This document shows positions 32,374 to 41,708 of a stretch of DNA of 64,000 nt, in pieces (position 1 is the stretch's first letter; each line of letters starts with the position of its first letter). A program made the translations under genes and the position numbers. The notes under the pieces are model-generated. The model had not been told where the DNA came from, ran no database searches, and was given only the letters and a program-made list of their open reading frames with translations. The DNA comes from JAGGSN01 sp965603725 (GTDB lineage: Bacteria > Zixibacteria > MSB-5A5 > UBA10806 > 4484-95), in NCBI GenBank assembly GCA_965603725.1, contig CBFDEC010000003.1:57149-121148 (forward strand), given 5' to 3'.

Positions 32374-34310
32374 GTTTCGATAAAATGAATAGAGACGGAC
32401 CCGAAAGAAATAATAAAAAACCGGAAAAAACTCCCGGCGGCGGTCCGGAGTTTAAATGGCAAAAAAGCATCCGGACGTTATTTTTCTGGGCTGTTATTTT
32501 TATGGCAGGATTGGTGTTCTACCAGGTTCTTGTAGGCGGAAGTCGAGATACCGTTGAGATAACCTATACTGAGTTCATCGAAGAGGTAAAGAGAGGAAAT
32601 ATCACCAGAGTTATTTTTGTTGAAAAAGAAGTGAAAGGTGAGTTCGAAGAAGAGTATTCCAAGGTGGTGAATGGCCGGGATGTTATCGGAAGGAAATTTA
32701 AATCACGAGTGCCGTTTGAGGATCCTGGACTTGTAGAAATTCTGGAAGAAAATCACGTAGCGATCGAGGCGGAAACCTCCCAGCATTGGGGCGGGCTTTT
32801 GATTACAGCGTTGCCCTGGCTGATCCTTGTTTTCTGGATGATGTTTATGCTTCGCCAGATGCAGGGAGGCGGTCCCAAGGGTCTGTTCTCGTTTGGTAAA
32901 TCGCGGGCTAAACTGCTTACCGGGCAACGGACCAAAGTTACATTTAAAGATGTTGCCGGGGCTGAAGAGGCAAAGCAGGAGTTGCAGGAGATAATTGAGT
33001 TTTTAAAGGAACCGGCCAAGTTTCAGAAGCTTGGGGGAAAGATTCCTAAGGGCGCTCTGCTGCTGGGGGCTCCTGGTTCAGGCAAAACTCTGCTTGCCCG
33101 GGCAATTGCCGGTGAGGCGGAAGTGCCGTTTTTCTCGATGTCCGGTTCCGATTTTGTAGAAATGTTTGTTGGAGTAGGCGCTTCACGCGTTCGTGACCTG
33201 TTTGATCAGGGCAAGAAAAATGCACCATGTATTATTTTCATCGATGAGATTGACGCCGTTGGCCGCCATCGCGGTGCTGGTATTGGGGGAGGCCATGATG
33301 AACGCGAACAGACATTAAATCAGTTGCTGGTAGAAATGGACGGCTTCGAATCCAATGAGGGCGTCATCCTGCTGGCAGCTACTAACCGTCCCGATGTTTT
33401 AGATCCAGCGCTTCTACGGCCCGGGCGTTTCGATAGACAGATTGTGGTCGACCAGCCGGATGTTAAAGGCCGTGAGGGTATCTTAAAAGTCCATGTTCGC
33501 AAAATAAATATAAGCGATGAGGTCGATTTGAAGGTTTTGGCCAGAGGCACGCCGGGATTGTCAGGAGCCGATCTGGCAAATCTTGTTAATGAAGCGGCTT
33601 TGCTGGCGGCCAGAAAAGACCATGATAAAGTAATTATGGAAGATTTCGAAGAGGCTAAAGACAAGGTGATGATGGGGACGGAACGGCGCTCGCTGGTAAT
33701 CTCACCGGAGGAGAAAAAAATCACCGCTTTCCATGAGGCCGGCCATGCTCTGGTCGGGAAGCTGATCCCCGGCTCTGATCCAATACATAAAGTGACTATC
33801 ATTCCCAGGGGCATGTCTCTGGGTGTAACCCACTATCTGCCGATAGATGAAAAGCACAATCTTTCTAAAGAGTATCTGAAGATTAAACTGGTGCATCTCC
33901 TCGGCGGCCGGGTTGCCGAAGAGTTAGTATTCGACCAAATGACAACCGGAGCCGGAAACGATCTCGAGCAGGCAACTGCTCTTGCCAGAAAAATGGTATG
34001 CAACTGGGGCATGTCCGAAAAAATCGGACCGTTGACTTTTGGTAAAAAGGATGAGCATATATTCCTCGGCAAGGAGATGGCAAAACCGCGGGATTACTCA
34101 GAACAGACCGCAGTGGATATTGATAATGAAGTAAAGAAAATTGTTGTCGAGGCTCAGGAAAGAGCCAGGGAACTTCTTTCAAAAAACACCGATAAGCTGC
34201 ATATTCTTGCCGAAGCTTTGCTTGAACAGGAAATTCTTACCGGTGAGCAAATTGATGAGATTTTAAAAGGGACAGATGAAACCGAATCAGTTGCCAAAGA
34301 AAAAGATTGA
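32370..34310 (+). CDS. ftsH: ATP-dependent zinc metalloprotease FtsH
   Basis: Encodes 646 residues. Two membrane helices (about residues 31-50 and 140-160) flank a small periplasmic domain. The AAA+ module has Walker A GAPGSGKT, Walker B IIFIDEIDAVG and the SRH arginine finger region ATNRPDVLDPALLRPGRFDR. The protease domain carries the zinc motif HEAGH. FtsH degrades membrane proteins and regulatory proteins, including LpxC in some Gram-negatives. The start is a GTG overlapping the hpt stop, preceded by AAAGGA; an ATG follows five codons later. The C-terminus overlaps folE by 35 bases. Confidence 0.96.
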   Translation: MSFDKMNRDGPERNNKKPEKTPGGGPEFKWQKSIRTLFFWAVIFMAGLVFYQVLVGGSRDTVEITYTEFIEEVKRGNITRVIFVEKEVKGEFEEEYSKVVNGRDVIGRKFKSRVPFEDPGLVEILEENHVAIEAETSQHWGGLLITALPWLILVFWMMFMLRQMQGGGPKGLFSFGKSRAKLLTGQRTKVTFKDVAGAEEAKQELQEIIEFLKEPAKFQKLGGKIPKGALLLGAPGSGKTLLARAIAGEAEVPFFSMSGSDFVEMFVGVGASRVRDLFDQGKKNAPCIIFIDEIDAVGRHRGAGIGGGHDEREQTLNQLLVEMDGFESNEGVILLAATNRPDVLDPALLRPGRFDRQIVVDQPDVKGREGILKVHVRKINISDEVDLKVLARGTPGLSGADLANLVNEAALLAARKDHDKVIMEDFEEAKDKVMMGTERRSLVISPEEKKITAFHEAGHALVGKLIPGSDPIHKVTIIPRGMSLGVTHYLPIDEKHNLSKEYLKIKLVHLLGGRVAEELVFDQMTTGAGNDLEQATALARKMVCNWGMSEKIGPLTFGKKDEHIFLGKEMAKPRDYSEQTAVDIDNEVKKIVVEAQERARELLSKNTDKLHILAEALLEQEILTGEQIDEILKGTDETESVAKEKD

Positions 34311-34863
34311 TAAAGATGCGATAAACAGGGGCTTCGAGTTAATACTCGATGGTTTAGGCTTAAGCTCCAAATCCGAGGGATTAAAAGAAACCGCTCGACG
34401 TGTGGCCGATTTTTATGAACAATTTTTTACCGGGCTAAATCGCAATCCACGAGAAAAACTTAAACTATATCGTGCCGAGAACCGTGATGAGATGATTATC
34501 GCCAGGGATATTCATTTCTTCTCGATGTGTGAACACCATTTTTTGCCGTTTTTTGGATTTGTCCATATTGCCTATATTCCGGAGAACAACACAATTACCG
34601 GTTTCTCTCGTCTGGTGGAGGTTGTCGATGTAATTTCCCGGCGACCGCAGATTCAGGAGCGAATGACCACCGAAATAGCCGAGGTTATCATGGATGTTCT
34701 GCATCCCAAGGGCGTCCTGGTGATTGTCGAGGCAGAACAGCTATGTTTAACTATGAGAGGTTTTGGCCAACCCGGCGTCAAAACAATCAGTTCGGCGGTC
34801 AGGGGAGCCTTGCGAAAAGATGCAACCCGTGAGGAAGCGCTTATTTTAATAAAGTCTAAGTAA
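34276..34863 (+). CDS. folE: GTP cyclohydrolase I
   Basis: Encodes 195 residues. It converts GTP to dihydroneopterin triphosphate, the first step of folate synthesis. Zinc ligands are visible in FFSMCEHHFLPFFG and EQLCLTMRGFGQPG, and IAYIPENNTITGFSRLVEVVD is the usual core. It begins inside the last 35 bases of ftsH and is followed 5 bases later by folP, so the folate genes are coupled to the ftsH transcript. No other gene of the pathway is in the window. Confidence 0.95.
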   Translation: MKPNQLPKKKIDKDAINRGFELILDGLGLSSKSEGLKETARRVADFYEQFFTGLNRNPREKLKLYRAENRDEMIIARDIHFFSMCEHHFLPFFGFVHIAYIPENNTITGFSRLVEVVDVISRRPQIQERMTTEIAEVIMDVLHPKGVLVIVEAEQLCLTMRGFGQPGVKTISSAVRGALRKDATREEALILIKSK

Positions 34864-34868
34864 TTCCT

Positions 34869-35744
34869 ATGAAAGAAGTACAAAATCATTTTATCAACCT
34901 GCCTGATGGTAGTCTAGTTGCCAGAAGGAAATTGGTTATAGGGAAAAAGCCGCTGGTTATGGGCATATTAAACGTTACGCCCGATTCTTTTTCCGATGGC
35001 GGCAGGTTTTATGATATTGATAAAGCCGTACAGCATGCACTATTGATGGCCAGTCATGGTGCGGATATTATCGATATAGGAGGGGAATCGACCAGACCCG
35101 GAGCGAAAAAACTTAAAGTATCCGAGGAATTAGACAGGGTTATGCCTGTTCTGGAAAGATTGAAAGGCAAACTTAATATCCCCATTTCTATTGACACCAG
35201 AAATTCTGAAGTGGCAAGAAAAGCCTGTGAGACTGGAGCCGCGGTGATTAACGATGTATCAAGCCTTAATAACGATGAAAAGATTGCCCGGACAGCTGAG
35301 GAATTCAATACCTATCTAATACTGATGCATATGCGCGGCTCGCCGGAAACAATGCAATCTGATATTCATTATGACGACCTGATTGGCCATATCTCAAGTG
35401 TTTTGCTCAAAGCGGTTGACAAAGCATTAAGTTATGGAGTATCAAAAGATAGAATAATACTTGATCCGGGAATCGGGTTTGGGAAAACAGTTGAAAATAA
35501 TTTCAGTATTTTGAAAAATATTCCCGCATTTAAAAAGCTTGGCTTTCCGGTACAAATCGGAGCTTCTCGCAAATCTTTCATTGGCAAAACCTTTAATCTG
35601 CCGGTTGAGGAACGGCTCGAGGGTTCATTAGCGGCCGCTATGTACGCGGTTTTACACGGTGTGGATATAGTGCGTGTTCATGATGTTTTGCCAACTGTCA
35701 GGGTTTTGAAAATGATCGAAAAAATTAGCGAGGCCGATACATGA
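34869..35744 (+). CDS. folP: Dihydropteroate synthase
   Basis: Encodes 291 residues. It joins p-aminobenzoate to the pterin diphosphate. The two family signatures are MGILNVTPDSFSDGGRFYD near residues 36-54 and DIIDIGGESTRPGA near 65-80. DPGIGFGKTVENN and the C-terminal IGASRKSFIG complete the TIM-barrel motifs. It follows folE by 5 bases and ends in an ATGA overlap with cdaA. Confidence 0.95.
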   Translation: MKEVQNHFINLPDGSLVARRKLVIGKKPLVMGILNVTPDSFSDGGRFYDIDKAVQHALLMASHGADIIDIGGESTRPGAKKLKVSEELDRVMPVLERLKGKLNIPISIDTRNSEVARKACETGAAVINDVSSLNNDEKIARTAEEFNTYLILMHMRGSPETMQSDIHYDDLIGHISSVLLKAVDKALSYGVSKDRIILDPGIGFGKTVENNFSILKNIPAFKKLGFPVQIGASRKSFIGKTFNLPVEERLEGSLAAAMYAVLHGVDIVRVHDVLPTVRVLKMIEKISEADT

Positions 35745-36505
35745 CAATATTCCATATCGGCTTTCTGAAATTTACTTTCGTAGACCTGGTAGACGTTCTC
35801 CTGGTGGGTTACTTTTTTTACCGCTTTTTATTGTTGTTAAGGGGCGCCCGCTCGATCCAGCTTTTGATCAGCCTTGTCTTTTTCTTTGCCATTGGGTTAA
35901 TAGCTTTCTGGCTAAATCTGTCAATGGTGAAATGGTTCATCTCCAATATTGCCGCAGTGGGCATTATTATCATTGTCGTGATACTTCAACCCGAGCTCCG
36001 ACGAGCTTTCGCCAGGTTGGGACAGAGCCGTATCTTAAGAATGCTTTTAAGAAATGAATCCAGAAGCGCTGTGGAAGAAATTCACATGGCTTTAGAGAAG
36101 CTTTCTGATATGCACTATGGAGCGCTGATAGTGCTGGAAAATAATACCAGGCTTCCCAATGTCATAGAGAGCGGCAAGATGTTAAACGCTACTATTTCGA
36201 AAGAGATTCTTCAAAGTATCTTCACTCCCTATACGCCGCTTCACGATGGGGCTGTAGTTATTAAAGGGGATCAGGTTATAGCCGCCAGCTGTACGCTGCC
36301 TCTTTCCCAGAACCCGTCATACCATCGTCTTCACGGCATGAGGCATAAGGCGGCTGTGGGGGTTACCGAGGAAACCGACGCTTTTGCCATAATTGTCAGC
36401 GAAGAAACCGGCCAGATCTCCTACGCCCATGAGGGCAAGCTTTTCCGCGATGTCCGCCCTCAAGAACTAAGAACAAAACTAAAAGAACTGTTTGTCAGCC
36501 AATAA
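35741..36505 (+). CDS. cdaA: Diadenylate cyclase CdaA
   Basis: Encodes 254 residues: three N-terminal membrane helices in the first 85 residues, then a DAC domain with PLHDGAVVIKGDQVIAA and a GMRHKAAVGVTEETDA block that correspond to the DGA and RHR-type motifs of the family (lysine replaces the second arginine). It makes cyclic di-AMP, which in other bacteria controls potassium and osmolyte balance. The usual regulator gene cdaR (YbbR domain) and glmM, which often follow, are absent; obg follows instead. Coupled to folP by a 4-base overlap. Confidence 0.93.
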   Translation: MTIFHIGFLKFTFVDLVDVLLVGYFFYRFLLLLRGARSIQLLISLVFFFAIGLIAFWLNLSMVKWFISNIAAVGIIIIVVILQPELRRAFARLGQSRILRMLLRNESRSAVEEIHMALEKLSDMHYGALIVLENNTRLPNVIESGKMLNATISKEILQSIFTPYTPLHDGAVVIKGDQVIAASCTLPLSQNPSYHRLHGMRHKAAVGVTEETDAFAIIVSEETGQISYAHEGKLFRDVRPQELRTKLKELFVSQ

Positions 36506-36508
36506 TTG

Positions 36509-37483
36509 ATGTTTGTTGATTATGCCGAAATTGAGGTTCGGGCCGGGGATGGCGGCGATGGCCATGTCAGCTTTCACAGGGAAAAATATATTTCCAAAGG
36601 CGGACCCGACGGCGGCGATGGCGGAAAGGGAGGCGATGTTTTAGTTGCTGCAGATGAAAATATGTCTACTTTGCTTGATTTCAGATACAAAAAAATGTTT
36701 AGAGCCGATAACGGGGGTAATGGCGGTAAAGCTAATAAAGCCGGCCATAATGGTGAGGATCTCGTAATTAAACTGCCCGCCGGTACTTTGATTAAAAACC
36801 ATGATACAGAAGAATTGATAGTCGATTTAAAAAATGATATGAAACCGGTCGTTGTCGCCGCAGGCGGTAAGGGCGGCAAAGGCAACGCTCGCTTTAAGTC
36901 ATCAACAAACCAAACGCCGCGGAAAGCGACTCCCGGTCAGGAAGGCCAGCATCGATTTTTGGAACTTGAACTGAAGTTGATTGCTGATGTTGGACTGGTA
37001 GGGCTGCCCAATGCCGGAAAATCAACGCTATTGGCAAGAATTTCAGATGCCCGGCCAAAGATCGCCGACTACCCTTTTACGACTTTGGTCCCAAACCTTG
37101 GCATAGTTAGAACTGATGATTACCGGAGCTTTGTCGTGGCCGATATTCCCGGAGTAATTGAAGGAGCGCATTTTGGAAAGGGCCTCGGTCTGGAATTTCT
37201 AAGACATATTCAGCGTACCCGGGCGCTTGTTTTTTTAATCGAATGCACAGTTGATGATCTGAGAATGGTTTATGATATGCTGAGAGCGGAACTTGGCCTG
37301 TTCGATACCGGCTTACTTGACAAACCGGCTGTTATTGCTGTAAATAAAATCGACCTTTTAAATGGACAGGCAAGAGATAAGCTTGATTTGCTGCCGCCTG
37401 AGTGGCTGAAAATTTCAGCGGTTTCCGGAGAGAATATCGGTCTGTTTCTAAAAGCTGTCAGTAAAGTGATCTTTGGAGATTGA
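36509..37483 (+). CDS. obg: GTPase ObgE/CgtA
   Basis: Encodes 324 residues. The N-terminal glycine-rich Obg fold (GDGGDGHVSFHREKY and repeated GGxGG) precedes the G domain with P-loop GLPNAGKST, DIPGVIEGAHFGKGLG and NKIDLL. Obg acts in late 50S assembly and stress signalling. I use the ATG at 36509; a TTG three bases earlier is possible. The Shine-Dalgarno is weak, so translation may depend on cdaA, whose stop is 3 bases upstream. The L21 and L27 genes that usually accompany obg are elsewhere in the window. Confidence 0.95.
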   Translation: MFVDYAEIEVRAGDGGDGHVSFHREKYISKGGPDGGDGGKGGDVLVAADENMSTLLDFRYKKMFRADNGGNGGKANKAGHNGEDLVIKLPAGTLIKNHDTEELIVDLKNDMKPVVVAAGGKGGKGNARFKSSTNQTPRKATPGQEGQHRFLELELKLIADVGLVGLPNAGKSTLLARISDARPKIADYPFTTLVPNLGIVRTDDYRSFVVADIPGVIEGAHFGKGLGLEFLRHIQRTRALVFLIECTVDDLRMVYDMLRAELGLFDTGLLDKPAVIAVNKIDLLNGQARDKLDLLPPEWLKISAVSGENIGLFLKAVSKVIFGD

Positions 37484-37484
37484 T

Positions 37485-38588
37485 TTGGGAAAAGTAGATA
37501 TAAGATTTGCCCTGATGCTGTCGATTATTGACGGCATAGGTCCGGTAAAATATAAGAAACTTATCCAGCATTATCAAAGCTATGAAAGCATTGTATCAGG
37601 CGCAAAGTCCGAAGTTTTCAAAGATTGCGGACTAAGCGAAAAACAGGCGTCAGCAATTCTTGCCTTTAACCGCTGGAATGAAGTAGATCAAATTATCAAT
37701 CAAGCTGAAAAGCTGGGAATTACATTGCTTTGCTATGGTCAGGATAATTATCCTCAACAACTGGTCAATATCTTTGCGCCGCCAATAGCGTTGTATCTTA
37801 AAGGCGATGTACGGAATTTATCAAAACCGGCAATCGCCGTTGTCGGATCGCGCACGCCCACATCTTATGGTCGCTCCATGACCCGTAAAATTGTTAATGG
37901 ATTGACCAGCCGCGGTTTGACTATCATATCGGGTCTGGCCTGGGGCATTGATTCTGAAGCCCACCGAACAGCTCTTGAAACTGGCGGTATTACCGGGGCG
38001 GTTTTCGGCAGCGGGTTGGATATTATATATCCGGGTGAACATCGCGATTTAGCGGCTAAAATTGTTGAAAACGGTTTCTGGTTATCGGAATTTCCTTTTG
38101 GAACCAAACCCGAAAGACATAACTTCCCTCGCCGGAACCGGATAATTTCAGGTTTATCTCAGGCTGTGGTTGTTGTGGAAGCGGCGGCTAAGTCGGGCGC
38201 TTTAGTTACAGCTAACCTGGCATTAGAGCAAGGAAAAGATGTTTTTGCAGTTCCCGGACAGGTCGATAATCCCAAAAGCCATGGAGCAATCGACTTAATC
38301 AAGCAGGGTGCGGCTGTTGCCACTTCTGCAGATGATATTCTTGAATCGCTTGGCTGGGAGATTTCACATCCGGTTAAAGAGAACTATGTTGAAATGAAGC
38401 CGGCAAATTTTAACCTTGAGCCGGATGAGCAAAAGGTCTGCGATATTGCAGGTAAGGGCCCGGTTCATTTCGATGAACTGGTTAGAGGTATGGGGTGTTC
38501 ATCGTCGAGAATTTCCGCAATCCTGCTAAAATTGGAACTGGCCGGTCTGGTGGTCAGACGTCCCGGCAATTATGTGGCAAGGACATGA
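37485..38588 (+). CDS. dprA: DNA-processing protein DprA
   Basis: Encodes 367 residues. DprA loads RecA on incoming single-stranded DNA during natural transformation. The Rossmann-like core has GSRTPTSYGRSMTRK, SGLAWGIDSEAHR and FPRRNRIISGLSQ, all conserved in the family. A C-terminal winged-helix-like segment follows (VHFDELVRGMGCSSSRISAIL). TTG at 37485 lies 6 bases after GGAG and one base after the obg stop; another TTG at 37473 lies in front of that site. No competence pilus genes are nearby. Confidence 0.92.
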   Translation: MGKVDIRFALMLSIIDGIGPVKYKKLIQHYQSYESIVSGAKSEVFKDCGLSEKQASAILAFNRWNEVDQIINQAEKLGITLLCYGQDNYPQQLVNIFAPPIALYLKGDVRNLSKPAIAVVGSRTPTSYGRSMTRKIVNGLTSRGLTIISGLAWGIDSEAHRTALETGGITGAVFGSGLDIIYPGEHRDLAAKIVENGFWLSEFPFGTKPERHNFPRRNRIISGLSQAVVVVEAAAKSGALVTANLALEQGKDVFAVPGQVDNPKSHGAIDLIKQGAAVATSADDILESLGWEISHPVKENYVEMKPANFNLEPDEQKVCDIAGKGPVHFDELVRGMGCSSSRISAILLKLELAGLVVRRPGNYVART

Positions 38589-38591
38589 TTA

Positions 38592-38858
38592 ATGGTGACA
38601 CAGGAGGTTGCCATCGTAAATAAACTGGGCTTGCATGCCCGTCCGGCAGCTTTATTGGTTAAAACCGCCGGTAAATTTTCCTCAGATATTATTTTCAGAA
38701 AAGGAAATCTCGAGGTAAACGGTAAGAGTATAATGGGTGTGATGATGCTGGCTGCTGAACAGGGCGCTAAGATAATAATAAGAGTCGAAGGAAGCGATGA
38801 GAAACAGGCTTTGAAGGCTATCGTAGAAATTTTTGAAACTAAATTTAGTGAAGAGTAA
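38592..38858 (+). CDS. ptsH: Phosphocarrier protein HPr
   Basis: Encodes 88 residues with the phosphorylatable His15 in KLGLHARPAALL and a Ser at position 46 in NGKSIMGVMM, the site used by HPr kinase in other bacteria. HPr relays phosphate from Enzyme I. The ATG lies 3 bases after dprA and the stop overlaps the ptsI start by one base. No sugar permease (EII) gene is in the window, so it may serve regulation rather than sugar uptake. Confidence 0.95.
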   Translation: MVTQEVAIVNKLGLHARPAALLVKTAGKFSSDIIFRKGNLEVNGKSIMGVMMLAAEQGAKIIIRVEGSDEKQALKAIVEIFETKFSEE

Positions 38859-40651
38859 TGGCGTTAAATAAAATGGCATGGATGTTAGAAGGCGTAGCGG
38901 CATCACCGGGTATTGTAATCGGTAAGGCCGTTGTCCTAAAGAAAGCAAAAGTTGATGTCAAACCGACTGCTATTGGCTCTTCTAAAGTTAGAAAAGAAAT
39001 ATCTGATTTTAAAAAAGCAATAGCTATGGTAAAAAAGGACCTGCAAAAATTAGCTATCACAGTCGGTCAAAGGCTTGATCCTGAGTATTCCCGTATTTTT
39101 GAAGCTCAGATGATGATAGCCGACGACCAGGTTATCAACGCCAGAGTTGTCAAATTGGTTAAAGAAAAGAAGCTGTCGGCGGCATATCTTTATCATCAGC
39201 AGGTCGACGAAGTAATAGAGCAATTATCCAATTCAAAGGACCCCTATTTAAGAGAACGAACGCTGGATATTGATTCAGTATGCACCAAGTTCCTCAATGT
39301 TTTGCAGGGAGTTAAAAAAGCTGTCGTTAAAGACGTTGAAGGCCCTACCATTGTTATCGCCTCAAACCTTTCTCCCGGTGATCTGCTGGGTTTTTCTGTT
39401 CGGAAAAAAGTAGGTTTCGCCATGGAAATCGGGGGGGTCACCTCACATACCTCCCTGCTGGCCAAATCTTTGAACCTTCCCGCAGTTGTCGGACTTGGTC
39501 CAGGCGTGGGAAAAGTCGATACCGGCGACAGGATTATCCTTGATGGTTTTACAGGCAAGCTTTATGTAAATCCTGATCAAAGCATTCTAAAAGATTACCA
39601 TAGGAGACAAAGATATTTAACCGGCTTAAACCTGCAATTGTCAAAATTGAAATCCAAACCGGCAAGAACAAGAGACGGATACCAGGTTAAGATTATGGGT
39701 AATATCGAACTTCCCACCGAAACTGCAAGAGTTATAAAATCCGGAGCCGAAGGCATTGGGTTATATCGCACTGAGTACCTTTTCTTAACAGACAGCGCAT
39801 ATCCAGGTATCGATAAACAGTTTCGTGTTTATAAATCAATTCTCAAAAAAATGGGTGATGAGCCGGTTAAGATTAGAACTTTTGACATGGGCGGAGATAA
39901 GTTCATCAGCAGAGCCTCGCGGTCTGTTGACCCCAATCCCTTTTTGGGCTGGCGGGCTATTAGATTTTGTCTTGACAATCCTGAAATATTCAAGATACAG
40001 CTTAAGGCGTTATTAAAAGCGTCAGTGCACGGCAGCCTTGAAATAATGCTGCCCATGATTTCCAATCTTGACGAGCTTTTAGAGACAAAGAGATTGATTA
40101 AAGAATGCAGAAATGAATTAGCCGCTGAAAATGTTATAATTAAAGACAACATTCCGCTGGGGATAATGATCGAGGTGCCGTCGGCGGTTTTATTAGCCGA
40201 ACATCTTGCCGCCGAGGTCGATTTCTTTTCGATTGGAACGAATGATCTGATCCAGTATGTAATGGCGGTCGACCGGTCAAACGAACAACTGGCACACTTA
40301 TATCAAAGCCTTAATCCGGCGGTGCTCATGATGATTAAGCAGACGATTGTTGCCGGTCATAATCATGGTATTAAGGTGGGAATATGCGGCGAGTTTGCCG
40401 CCGATCCCTACGGAGTGATTTTGCTGATCGGACTTGGAGTTGATGAATTTTCAGTAAATTACCAGTCCACCGGACTGGTTAAACAGATCGTTTGCAATAT
40501 CGATAGAAAACATGCTTCCGAGACAGCCGAGCATGCCTGCCGGCTGCAAACGGCTTCACAAGTTAAAAATTATCTTAGAAGCCAGGTAAAATCTCATTTT
40601 CCTGAATTATTGCCCTTAATTGAATTTATCAAAGGAGTCGCTAATGATTGA
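38858..40651 (+). CDS. ptsI: PTS Enzyme I
   Basis: Encodes 597 residues, slightly longer than E. coli Enzyme I. It takes phosphate from PEP and passes it to HPr. The active-site histidine is residue 197 in GGVTSHTSLLAKSLNLPAV. The PEP-binding barrel carries GIGLYRTEYLF, the FFSIGTNDLIQY block and GICGEFAADP with the catalytic cysteine. It overlaps HPr by one base and the isomerase gene by 8 bases. All expected catalytic residues are present. Confidence 0.95.
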   Translation: MALNKMAWMLEGVAASPGIVIGKAVVLKKAKVDVKPTAIGSSKVRKEISDFKKAIAMVKKDLQKLAITVGQRLDPEYSRIFEAQMMIADDQVINARVVKLVKEKKLSAAYLYHQQVDEVIEQLSNSKDPYLRERTLDIDSVCTKFLNVLQGVKKAVVKDVEGPTIVIASNLSPGDLLGFSVRKKVGFAMEIGGVTSHTSLLAKSLNLPAVVGLGPGVGKVDTGDRIILDGFTGKLYVNPDQSILKDYHRRQRYLTGLNLQLSKLKSKPARTRDGYQVKIMGNIELPTETARVIKSGAEGIGLYRTEYLFLTDSAYPGIDKQFRVYKSILKKMGDEPVKIRTFDMGGDKFISRASRSVDPNPFLGWRAIRFCLDNPEIFKIQLKALLKASVHGSLEIMLPMISNLDELLETKRLIKECRNELAAENVIIKDNIPLGIMIEVPSAVLLAEHLAAEVDFFSIGTNDLIQYVMAVDRSNEQLAHLYQSLNPAVLMMIKQTIVAGHNHGIKVGICGEFAADPYGVILLIGLGVDEFSVNYQSTGLVKQIVCNIDRKHASETAEHACRLQTASQVKNYLRSQVKSHFPELLPLIEFIKGVAND

Positions 40652-41708
40652 TATCTCAATGAAAAATATCGACCGTAACAATATGTATGAAAGTATAATC
40701 AATTTTCACCAACAGCTTGTTGACGGAGTAATAATAGGTAAAGAGGCTTTTTTGGGAGAACTGGCTCTGGCTGAATTCGAAAGTGTTATCTTAGCCGGCA
40801 TGGGTGGTTCGGCAATTGCCGGCGATTTGCTCCAGAGTGTTTTATTAGACGAACTGAAAACACCATTTAGCGTTCATAGAAACTACGGGCTTCCTAATCG
40901 TGCAGGTAAAGGTTCTCTAGTTATTTGTTCAAGCTATTCCGGCAACACCGAGGAAACATTGTCGGCATTTCAAACAGCCCTTGAAAGGGGCTGCCATATT
41001 TTATGTATTTCGACCGGCGGCAAGCTTTCAGACCTGGCCGAACAAAATAATATCCCATGGTTGAAAATTCCTGCTGGCAGCATGATGCCCCGTGAGGCGC
41101 TGGGTTTGTCATTTGCCCCGCTCCTGGTTGTTTCCGGCAGGTTAGGATTGTGCAGCGACTATTCCTCTAAGGTAAGTAAATGCGCCGATCTGCTCAAAGA
41201 GCGGCAAAGGCAGTATCAATTTGACTCAAAAAAGAACATCGCTATGGACCTGGCAGAAAAACTGGCCGGGAAAATCGTTGTAATCTATTCTGGTCCCGAC
41301 CGGTTTGATTCGGTGGCTTTGAGGTTTAAGGGGCAAATCTGCGAAAATGCAAAACAGCTGGCATTCTGCAATGTGTTTCCTGAATTTAACCATAACGAAC
41401 TGGTCGGCTGGGAACTGTCGGCATTTTTTACCGATAAATTTATTATTCTAATTCTACGCGATAAAGATGATCATCCTCAGATAATCCGACGCATCGAGGC
41501 GGTCAACGAGATATTTTTTGAAAAAAAGGTTGAGGTAATTGAATTGTTCTCAGAAGGGGATAGTGTTCTGGCCCGGATTTTTTCATTAATACAAATCGCT
41601 GATTTTACATCATATTATATGGCGTTGAAGAATAAGATTGACCCTACACCCGTCAGTCTAATAGATTACCTGAAGAAAAGTATAGCCAGTAAAAAGGAGA
41701 GCCAGTGA
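40644..41708 (+). CDS. Bifunctional phosphoglucose/phosphomannose isomerase
   Basis: Encodes 354 residues of the SIS-domain family that interconverts fructose-6-phosphate with glucose-6-phosphate or mannose-6-phosphate. Motifs are AGMGGSAIAGDLL, CSSYSGNTEETLSA and the C-terminal FPEFNHNELVGWE. The ATG at 40644 lies 6 bases after AAAGGAG and overlaps the ptsI end by 8 bases; an upstream in-frame start lacks a ribosome site. It ends in a GTGA overlap with the nucleotidyltransferase gene, so the two probably feed nucleotide-sugar synthesis. Confidence 0.93.
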   Translation: MIDISMKNIDRNNMYESIINFHQQLVDGVIIGKEAFLGELALAEFESVILAGMGGSAIAGDLLQSVLLDELKTPFSVHRNYGLPNRAGKGSLVICSSYSGNTEETLSAFQTALERGCHILCISTGGKLSDLAEQNNIPWLKIPAGSMMPREALGLSFAPLLVVSGRLGLCSDYSSKVSKCADLLKERQRQYQFDSKKNIAMDLAEKLAGKIVVIYSGPDRFDSVALRFKGQICENAKQLAFCNVFPEFNHNELVGWELSAFFTDKFIILILRDKDDHPQIIRRIEAVNEIFFEKKVEVIELFSEGDSVLARIFSLIQIADFTSYYMALKNKIDPTPVSLIDYLKKSIASKKESQ